The position numbers were made by a program, and so were the translations under genes. The notes under the pieces were generated by a model. The model was given only the letters and a program-made list of their open reading frames with translations. It was not told the origin of the DNA and did not search any database. DNA of 6,824 nt from Solirubrobacteraceae bacterium (GTDB lineage Bacteria > Actinomycetota > Thermoleophilia > Solirubrobacterales > Solirubrobacteraceae), in the NCBI GenBank assembly GCA_017882405.1, contig JADGPO010000177.1:1-6824 (forward strand). The letters are read 5' to 3'. Position 1 is the stretch's first letter. Each line of letters starts with the position of its first letter. Shown here one piece after another: positions 1 through 4,818 of the stretch.

Positions 1-51
1 ACCCGGAGATTAATCCCAAAGCATCTGGCGGTTTGATGGTCAGGAAACGGG

Positions 52-57
52 TACAAT
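52..57 (+). promoter_or_regulatory. Possible -10 element upstream of channel gene
   Basis: TACAAT matches the sigma-70 -10 consensus at five of six positions and lies in the only clearly AT-richer stretch of the left end. No good -35 hexamer is found 16-18 bases upstream, where the sequence reads roughly GCGGTTTG. It would put a transcript start near 64, about 170 bases before the channel gene. Weak on its own. Confidence 0.25.
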
Positions 58-234
58 GAACTTGAGCTGCTTTGGCAGCTCTGCCGTCAAGTCGGCAAGA
101 GCCGAAGTGGGGGCTGCGAGCAGCGCGTCTCGGTGGGTTCTCCCTGCCGGGGCGGCGCCCTCGTCTAGTGGCCGCCCCGCTGCAGCGCGCGAGCCACGGC
201 AAGGACGAGTGACCGGCAGCGCGAATAGATCGGC
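58..234 (+). other. Gene-free leader with three potential hairpins
   Basis: I find no convincing gene here. Three potential stem-loops are visible. The first is 64-70 (GAGCTGC) with 75-81 (GCAGCTC), a perfect 7-bp stem with a TTTG loop. The second is 82-86 (TGCCG) with 93-97 (CGGCA). The third is 148-156 (CGGGGCGGC) with 171-179 (GCCGCCCCG), a perfect 9-bp stem with a 14-base loop. None is followed by a T tract. They could be a structured 5' leader of the channel gene, the end signal of a gene lying left of the window, or chance pairing in GC-rich DNA. Confidence 0.3.
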
Positions 235-648
235 GTGTACGCCGTGTCCGTCATCCGCGCGGCGCTCGCCGAGATCCGGAAGGTTCTGCACGGCCGCACG
301 CCGACCCACGCTCGGCTGCGTGACACCCTGACGGTCCTGGTGGTCGTCACCGTCGGCGTCGACCTGGTGTCCGCGGTGTTCGCCCTGATGTTCGAGCGCC
401 ACGTCCACGACACCGCGATCCACACCTTCGGCAGCGCCCTGTTCTGGACCTCGACACAGCTGTTGACGGTGTCCTCGCAGATTCCCAACCCGTTTTCGGT
501 CGGCGGCCGGATTCTCGACGTGTTCATGGAGGCGTACGCGATCACCGTCGTGGCGACGCTGGCAGGTTCGATCGGCACCTTCCTGATCCGACGCGCACGC
601 GAGGCCGACGAGCCGCTTCGTCCGGGAGGCGGCCGCCCGGCGGAGTGA
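235..648 (+). CDS. Two-helix ion-channel-like membrane protein with altered pore filter
   Basis: The 137-residue product has the layout of a two-transmembrane potassium-channel subunit: a basic N-terminus (about 1-28), a first hydrophobic helix (29-54), a pore-helix-like stretch SALFWTSTQLLTVSS (67-81), a second hydrophobic helix (about 92-117) and a charged cytoplasmic tail with RRAREADE. The spacing fits the Ion_trans_2 fold, and the aromatic/threonine pattern before the filter is kept. Where a potassium channel has TVGYGD, this protein has TVSSQI (78-83) followed by PNP, so potassium selectivity is not expected. Such tetrameric inner-membrane proteins may conduct other ions or serve as non-conducting subunits; the substrate is unknown. 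The GTG at 235 follows an in-frame TAG at 226, so no longer start is possible. A second GTG lies at 244, and no good ribosome binding site precedes either. The gene ends 21 bases before the remnants downstream and need not share their operon. Confidence 0.7.
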   Translation: MYAVSVIRAALAEIRKVLHGRTPTHARLRDTLTVLVVVTVGVDLVSAVFALMFERHVHDTAIHTFGSALFWTSTQLLTVSSQIPNPFSVGGRILDVFMEAYAITVVATLAGSIGTFLIRRAREADEPLRPGGGRPAE

Positions 649-669
649 TAATCGGCGAGCGCCGGGTAG

Positions 670-792
670 GTGCTCGTCGTGCAGACGCTCGCGCTGACGT
701 TCGACGACGGCCCCGACCCGGACGGGACGCCGCTGATGCTGGTCGCCGAGCACGGTCGTCGACACGGGCTGAAGCTGGCGGCCCTGGTGTGA
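670..792 (+). pseudogene. Polysaccharide deacetylase remnant (both ends, middle missing)
   Basis: A 40-codon frame starts at GTG 670. Residues 6-16 read TLALTFDDGPD, the first NodB motif of family 4 carbohydrate esterases; its DD pair supplies the catalytic base and a metal ligand in active members. The frame then passes directly into PLMLVAEHGRRHGLKLAALV and stops. That tail resembles the usual C-terminal end of these enzymes, where a last helix is followed by a short 'RGLxxxxLxxL' strand, rather than the segment normally following motif 1. Full enzymes have about 200 residues, so an in-frame internal deletion of some 150 or more codons is the simplest reading; the H-x-x-x-H metal motif is gone. 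The stop overlaps the next start in GTGTGA, so the 3' end looks native. The deletion is inferred from family layout and was not aligned. Confidence 0.5.
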
Positions 793-1100
793 GCGCGAGC
801 CCGGCCTCCAACCCGCCGCCGGCGGCGCTCGCGCTCGATGCCGACCCGTCGCCGAGCTTCCCGACGGAAGCGTTCGCGATGCTGCGCGCCGCCGGTGCGC
901 TGCGCTTCAACGCCGTCGCCGGCGAGCGCCGACCGCCGGCGGCAGACGAGCTTGACCTGGTGCGAAGGTTGGCGGCCGCTGACGGTTCGGTGGGCCGGAT
1001 CTTCGACGGTCATCTCAACGGAGTGGAGCGGATCGCCGTCCAGGGCCGGCCACCACTGCGCGACGCCGAGCTGGAGGCGGTGGCGCACCGCCGCCAGCTG
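789..1100 (+). pseudogene. Acyl-CoA dehydrogenase-like protein, N-terminal fragment
   Basis: From the GTG at 789, which overlaps the previous stop, this frame encodes ALDADPS, then SFPTEAFAMLRAAGALRF, then DELDLVRRLAAADGSVGRIFDGHLNGVERIAVQG and RDAELEAVA. This is the N-terminal helical domain of an acyl-CoA-dehydrogenase-like flavoprotein: the 'F P xx A F xx L R xx G' helix, then the 'L V RR L A xx D G S xx R I F D G H L N' helix facing the active site. After ELEAVA (about 1083) the similarity stops and the frame runs on as low-complexity sequence to a stop at 1359-1361, overlapping methyltransferase and oxidoreductase pieces in other frames. The FAD-binding middle and the C-terminal four-helix domain with the catalytic base are absent, so no active enzyme is possible. 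The right boundary is approximate. The likely cause is one deletion reaching into the methyltransferase downstream. Confidence 0.6.
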
Positions 1101-1129
1101 GGCGGGCATGGCCGACACGGCGGTCCGCG

Positions 1130-1336
1130 GTGCGCTGGACTCACTCCCTCGCGTGGCTGCGCGACTGCCTGGCGCCGCACGGTCGCCTGGTGGCCGTTCA
1201 CTGGCGCCCGCCCGGTCCCGAGCGTCCGTTCACGGCGGCCGAGGTGCATGCGCTGCTGCGTCGTCAGGGATGGCTCTCGCCGGTGCTGGCCGCGCCGACC
1301 GACGATTACCTGCTCGATGTCCTGGAGCGCCGGTGA
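1130..1336 (+). pseudogene. NodS-like SAM methyltransferase, C-terminal fragment
   Basis: Only the last ~68 codons of a class I SAM-dependent methyltransferase remain. The frame reads LAWLRDCLAPHGRLVAVHWRPPGPERPFTAAEVHALLRRQG and ends in DDYLLDVLERR. 'L xx G G xLVAVHWR' is the strand-5 region typical of NodS-like enzymes, and 'D-Y-L-L-D-V-L-E-R' is the common C-terminal strand. The SAM-binding glycine-rich loop and acidic residues of the N-terminal half are missing. The apparent GTG at 1130 is just a codon near the deletion edge, and no ribosome binding site precedes it. In related clusters this domain often sits behind a PIG-L deacetylase domain in one polypeptide (from memory); nothing of PIG-L is visible here. 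The stop codon overlaps the GTG at 1333 that probably began the oxidoreductase. Confidence 0.6.
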
Positions 1337-2402
1337 GCACGCGGCCGGCGGATGCTGGTGATCGGTGGAGGTCCCGCGGGCATGTCGGCCGTTCGCGGCT
1401 ACCGGCAGGCGGGCGGCACGGGCGCGGTGGCGATCGTCTGTGACCCGAGCACTCGGTCTCGCTCGTCAGCGGGCGCGCGGTGGCACTCGATCCGTCGGCG
1501 CACACGGTCACGCTGGCCGGCGGCCGTCGCCTGGAATATGCCCGCTGCGTGCTGGCCACGGGCGCCGAGCCGCAGCGGCTGCCGATTCCCGGCTGCGATG
1601 ATCCCGGGGTGCGGGTCGTTCGCTCCCTGGACCATGTTCGCGAGCTCGCGCATCGCCTCCGGTCCGCCCCGGACGCGATCGTGATCGGCTCGGGCTTCAT
1701 AGGTTGCGAGATCGCGGCCTCGTTGCGACGGCGCGGACACGCGGTGACGTTGATCTCCGACGAGGCCGCCCCCAACGCCCGCCGGCTCGGGTCCGAGGCG
1801 GGCGCAGAGATCGCGCGGTGGCTGTCGGACGAGGGCGTCGCCCTGCGCCTGGGTGTGGGCGTGGAGGAGATCCGTCGTGACGGGGACGCACTGCAGGTGA
1901 CGGCCGGGGAGGCGGATGTCGGAGCACGGGTCGTCGTGATGGCCACCGGGGTGGCGCCGCGCGCCGAGCTCCTCGCCGGCGCCGACGAGGCGCTGTCCGA
2001 CGGTGCGGCGGCGGTCGACGCCGCGATGCGCACCGTGGTGCCCGATCTGCTGGCGGCCGGCGACGTGTGCCGGGCCCATAACGCGGTCGCGGGGCGGGCG
2101 CTGCGCGTCGAGCATTGGCAGATGCGCTGGAGCAGGGCGAGGTGGCCGGCCCGACGGCGGCGGGCGCGGCGGCTAGCTGGGACAGCGTGCCGGGCTTCTG
2201 GTCGATGATCGGGAAGCGCACGCTCAAGTACGCCGCCTGGGGTGACGGCTATGACGAGGTCAGCTTCGAGCGCCGGCCCGGCGGCGGCTTCGCCGCCTGG
2301 TACGGGCGCGACGGCACGCTGGTCGGAGTCCTCGCGCACGAAGCCGATGACTGCTACGACAAGGGACGCGAGCTGATCGCCGCGGGGGCATCGTGGAGCT
2401 GA
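1333..2402 (+). pseudogene. FAD/NAD-dependent oxidoreductase, broken by a deletion and frameshifts
   Basis: Three frames together spell a pyridine-nucleotide-disulfide-type oxidoreductase. (1) The GTG at 1333 overlaps the methyltransferase stop and reads VSTRPAD; two bases then seem to be missing near 1351-1354, and the frame of ATG 1352 continues as LVIGGGPAGMSAVRGYRQAG, the N-terminal FAD dinucleotide fold, up to AIVCD. (2) Near 1441-1447 about 35-40 codons and the frame are lost, including the family's usual 'RPPLSK' FAD segment. Sequence resumes as EHSVSLVSGRAVALDP, with an ATGxxP match (LATGAEPQRLP), the NAD fold AIVIGSGFIGCEIAASL, and ATGVAPRAELL plus AAGDVC near the second FAD contact. 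(3) At 2117-2118, after RVEHW, one G is missing (TGGCA for expected TGGGCA), shifting to ADALEQGEVAG and the reductase C-terminal domain (KYAAWGDGYDEVSFERR) to the stop at 2402. ATG 1352, GTG 1480 and TTG 2115 are therefore probably not independent gene starts. Missing bases were judged from family pattern. Confidence 0.7.
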
Positions 2403-4051
2403 TGGGGATCGTCGTCGTCCCGGCGCGCGACGAGGAGCGGCGAATCGGCGACTGCCTGCGCGCGCTGGCCGCGCAGACCGTCGGGTGCGACGCGTTCGCC
2501 ACGATCGTGGTGCTCGATGCCTGCCGTGACCAGACCGCGGAGGTGGCCCGGGAGACGGCACTGGAGCTCGGACTGGCGCTGACGACGCTCGACGGCTCGG
2601 GTATGGGACCCGGTCCGGCGCGCCGCATCGGCATGGATGCCGCCTGCGCCCGGCTGCTCGCTCTCGGCCGGCCAGATGGGTTGATCGCCTGTACCGATGC
2701 CGGCTCGCGGCCGGCGCCCGATTGGCTGGAGCGCCAGCTCGGGCACGTCGCCGCCGGAGCCGGCTCCGTCGCCGGGTTGATCGAGCTCGACGAGGCCGAG
2801 GCGGCGGAGCTTGGAGCCGAGGTGCTGGCCCGGCGTGAGCGCGATGCCGCCGTGCGCCTGGAGCACGTGCGCCTCGCGGACCCTCACGCCGGCCGTCATC
2901 ACTTTGCGGGTGCGTCCCTGGGGGTCACCGCCGCCACGTACCGCCGCGTCGGGGGGATCGAGCCGCTGGCCACGCAGGAGGACGCGGCGTTCGCGATGCG
3001 CCTGGCCGAGCACCGCGTTCCCGTCCTGCGCGCCGCCGACGTGCGCGTGCGCACCTCGGCGCGCGCCACCGGCCGAGCCGCCGAGGGGCTGTCGGTCGAC
3101 CTGGCGGTGTCCTCGTGGTTTCAGGGCCGTCGCTACCGGGCGTCGCAGTTCGATCTGTCGCAGCTGCGTGGCGCCAAGGGTATGCAATCGGTCACGGTGA
3201 TCGTCCCCACCAAGGAATGCGCAGCCACGATCGAGGGCATCCTGGGCGAGACGGTCGAGCCGCTCGTCGAGCAGGGCCTGATCGACGAGGTGGTCGTCGT
3301 CGACGCCGGCTCGCGGGACGGCACCGCGGAGATCGCCGCCGGGGCGGGCGCGCGCGTGCTTCAGCAGGATGACCTGGTCGCCGAGCTGGGCCCCGCTCAG
3401 GGCAAGGGGGACGCGATGTGGCGAACCCTGCAGGCGACCGCAGGCGAAATCGTCTGCTTCCTGGACGGCGACACCGCCGATCCCCTCCCGAGCCACCTGC
3501 ACGGCCTGCTGGGGCCGTTGCTGGAGGACTCCTCGGTGTCGCTGGTCAAGGGAGCATTCGACCGCCCGATGGACGCCGGGAGCGTGAAGCTGCCCCACGA
3601 GGGCGGCCGCGTCACCGAACTGATGGCGCGCCCGCTGCTCAACCTGCACGAGCCTTTGCTGGCGGGTTTCTCACAGCCGCTGGCCGGAGAGTTCGCAGGC
3701 CGGCGCTGGCTGTTGGAGTCGATGTCATTCCCCGTCGGCTATGGGGTCGAGGTCGCCGTGCTGATCGACGCGCTGCGGTTGTGCGGCCTCGGAGCGCTGG
3801 CCGAGTGCCACCTCGGCACCCGCCAGAACCGCCATCAGCCGCTGCGGGCGCTGGGCGAGATGGCCTACGCCGTGCTGGCGGCCGTCGAGCGGCGCCTGGC
3901 CGGTCGGATCGGCCAGCGCCCCGGCGCCGCCGGACGTTACGTCCGTCCCTGGGACGACGCGGCGGTGGCGGCGATCGCGGTGCTGGAGCGTCCGCCGATC
4001 CGGGAGCGGAACGCCGACGCGCAGCTGCGGCTGCCGGCGCCCGTTCCCTGA
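2402..4051 (+). CDS. gpgS: Fusion: family 2 glycosyltransferase + glucosyl-3-phosphoglycerate synthase
   Basis: The 549-residue protein (from ATG 2402) has two GT-A domains. Domain 1 (about 1-255) opens with IVVVPARDEERRIGDCLRAL, has CTDAGSRPAPDW (97-108) at the DXD position, then HHFAGASLGV (166-175) and QEDAAFAMRL. It matches the glycosyltransferase that accompanies acyl-CoA dehydrogenase/PIG-L clusters, but DXD reads D99-A-G101. Domain 2 (about 262-549) is GpgS-like: VIVPTKE, VVVDAGSRDGT (298-308), GKGDAMWR (334-341), LDGD with metal-binding D355/D357, GGRVTELMARPLL (401-413) and GYGVEVAVLIDALR. GpgS (EC 2.4.1.266) moves glucose from NDP-glucose to 3-phosphoglycerate, the first step to glucosylglycerate and methylglucose polysaccharides in the cytoplasm. 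The usual metal-ligand histidine of 'HRNxPL' appears here as NRHQPL (476-481). TGATG at 2400-2404 couples the start to the oxidoreductase stop; GTG 2393 is an alternative start. Normal GpgS is about 300-330 residues, so the extra length is domain 1. The GpgS call is firm; activity of domain 1 is doubtful. Confidence 0.8.
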   Translation: MGIVVVPARDEERRIGDCLRALAAQTVGCDAFATIVVLDACRDQTAEVARETALELGLALTTLDGSGMGPGPARRIGMDAACARLLALGRPDGLIACTDAGSRPAPDWLERQLGHVAAGAGSVAGLIELDEAEAAELGAEVLARRERDAAVRLEHVRLADPHAGRHHFAGASLGVTAATYRRVGGIEPLATQEDAAFAMRLAEHRVPVLRAADVRVRTSARATGRAAEGLSVDLAVSSWFQGRRYRASQFDLSQLRGAKGMQSVTVIVPTKECAATIEGILGETVEPLVEQGLIDEVVVVDAGSRDGTAEIAAGAGARVLQQDDLVAELGPAQGKGDAMWRTLQATAGEIVCFLDGDTADPLPSHLHGLLGPLLEDSSVSLVKGAFDRPMDAGSVKLPHEGGRVTELMARPLLNLHEPLLAGFSQPLAGEFAGRRWLLESMSFPVGYGVEVAVLIDALRLCGLGALAECHLGTRQNRHQPLRALGEMAYAVLAAVERRLAGRIGQRPGAAGRYVRPWDDAAVAAIAVLERPPIRERNADAQLRLPAPVP

Positions 4052-4145
4052 TCGGCGGCGGTAGCTCTCTGAGTCAGGCGGAATCACGCCGTCGTAGTCA
4101 TCGGGCGGGGCCGCCTTGGACCGACAGCACGTGCACACACAGATT

Positions 4146-4184
4146 CCGGTGTGCCCTTCGCGGGTAGCGTGGGGGTGACACCGG
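4146..4184 (+). promoter_or_regulatory. Perfect 7-bp inverted repeat around a possible -10
   Basis: CCGGTGT (4146-4152) and ACACCGG (4178-4184) form a perfect inverted repeat separated by 25 bases. Between them TAGCGT (4165-4170) fits the TAnnnT pattern of actinobacterial -10 elements and would start a transcript near 4177, about 30 bases before the ATG at 4206. No good -35 is seen. This could be an operator bracketing the promoter of the small acidic gene, or chance. The rest of the gap 4052-4145 shows nothing I can support. Confidence 0.3.
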
Positions 4185-4205
4185 TATCAAGGCGGGAGGA
4201 TTGGG

Positions 4206-4586
4206 ATGAGCGGCTCAGACGACCCTCGGGTGAGGCCCACCGAGCAGCGTGGAGGCTCAACGCCCAGCGATGCCGAGGCGCGGCGCAAGGGTGAGTGGGC
4301 GGCGGAGGCGCAGGACGGTGTCGTGCCCGCCGAACTGGGCGGCTCGGACGCTCCGCGTGAGCTGCTGGACGACGATCCCGAGCTGGGCAGCTCGGTGCTG
4401 GGCGAGACGACCGGCTCCGATGCCCCGGCCACCGAGGACGGCATAGATCCCACCGGCGGCGCGCGGGCGGACGCGGTGACCGACGGTGGGGCGGCGCCGA
4501 CGCCGGGAACCGAGCCAGACCTCCGGGATGCCGCCGCGGGGCCGCGCCAGACCGACCTGCAGTCGGCCGCCGACGACGATGGATAG
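4206..4586 (+). CDS. Small acidic, probably disordered protein of unknown function
   Basis: I do not recognise a characterised family. The 126 residues hold about 29 Asp/Glu against 10 Arg/Lys, with many Gly, Pro, Ala and Ser, no cysteine, no hydrophobic helix and no signal peptide. This is a soluble, strongly negative (net about -19) and probably unfolded cytoplasmic protein. The pentapeptide GSDAP occurs twice (46-50, 70-74). The more regular part is RRKGEWAAEAQDGVVPAELG (26-45), which could form a short helix, followed by DPELGSSVLGETTG. That it is really translated is supported by a strong GGGAGGA (4194-4200) five bases before the ATG, a clean stop, its own intergenic regions on both sides, and codons with GC-rich third positions. 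Proteins of this kind often act in stress or desiccation tolerance or as charged linkers, but nothing here shows that. Confidence 0.65.
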   Translation: MSGSDDPRVRPTEQRGGSTPSDAEARRKGEWAAEAQDGVVPAELGGSDAPRELLDDDPELGSSVLGETTGSDAPATEDGIDPTGGARADAVTDGGAAPTPGTEPDLRDAAAGPRQTDLQSAADDDG

Positions 4587-4612
4587 GACTCGCCCACAAC
4601 CGCGGGTGAGTG

Positions 4613-4630
4613 CGGGCGCCGGCGCGCCCG
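4613..4630 (+). terminator. Terminator-like hairpin after the acidic gene
   Basis: CGGGCGC (4613-4619) pairs perfectly with GCGCCCG (4624-4630) around the tetraloop CGGC, 27 bases after the stop. There is no T tract, so it would be a U-less type, as often proposed for actinobacteria, or only an mRNA stabiliser. A second, weaker stem follows at 4663-4667 (GCGGG) with 4675-4679 (CCCGC). Confidence 0.4.
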
Positions 4631-4726
4631 TGGCGATGAGGTCCAAGGCGAAGGCAACGAAGGCGGGGTGAATACCCGCGCGCTCCCACGAGCTGATCGT
4701 CCAGCTCACCAACGACGCGCGCCTGA

Positions 4727-4776
4727 TTGCGCAAACTCGTTGAAAGCGTTGCCCAATGCGCGCGGCGGTTGCGCTA
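4727..4776 (+). repeat. Three TTGCGCAA-like octamers at 20-22 base spacing
   Basis: TTGCGCAA (4727-4734, a perfect palindrome), TTGCCCAA (4749-4756) and TTGCGCTA (4769-4776) each differ from the first by at most one base. Their starts are 22 and 20 bases apart, about two helical turns. The third overlaps the -10 element of the downstream gene. This is the layout of a cooperative operator, though three sites in GC-rich DNA could also arise by chance. Confidence 0.3.
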
Positions 4777-4780
4777 TAAC
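4749..4780 (+). promoter_or_regulatory. Candidate promoter of the homocysteine methyltransferase gene
   Basis: TATAAC (4775-4780) is a near-consensus -10, unusual in DNA this rich in GC. TTGCCC (4749-4754) is the best -35 match but sits 20 bases away rather than 17, so the promoter may need an activator. A start near 4787 would leave a leader of about 32 bases. The remainder of the 232-base gap 4587-4818 holds only the hairpins and octamers listed. Confidence 0.4.
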
Positions 4781-4818
4781 CACCGAAGGTAGGTAACCGA
4801 GCAGTGCGGAGGTGGTAG

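Noticed and set aside
56..331. Plus-strand frame of 91 codons from ATG 56
   Set aside because: Overlaps the channel gene by nearly 100 bases, has Ser/Ala/Arg-rich composition typical of a shifted GC-rich frame, no domain and no ribosome binding site.
165..1118. Minus-strand frame of 317 codons opposite the channel gene and dehydrogenase fragment
   Set aside because: Low-complexity Arg/Ala-rich product without motifs, whereas the plus strand gives recognisable families over the same bases.
2115..2402. Separate 95-residue gene starting at TTG 2115
   Set aside because: It continues the oxidoreductase exactly after RVEHW; the TTG is part of the codons for His-Trp and has no ribosome binding site, so it is the tail after a one-base frameshift.
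1230..3649. Long minus-strand frames (443 and 431 codons) opposite the oxidoreductase and glycosyltransferase
   Set aside because: Arg/Pro/His-rich products without recognisable folds; they mirror real plus-strand coding sequence, as expected at high GC.
4077..4090. GGCG/CGCC stem after the GpgS fusion gene as a terminator
   Set aside because: Only four base pairs and no T tract; too weak to call.
4127..4134. Palindrome GCACGTGC as a regulatory site
   Set aside because: An isolated 8-base palindrome about 70 bases before the acidic gene, with no second copy noticed near the other genes.
4587..4818. S-box or other SAM/methionine riboswitch before the homocysteine methyltransferase
   Set aside because: No recognisable multi-helix riboswitch core was seen; the visible stems are simple hairpins and the predicted leader is only about 32 bases.
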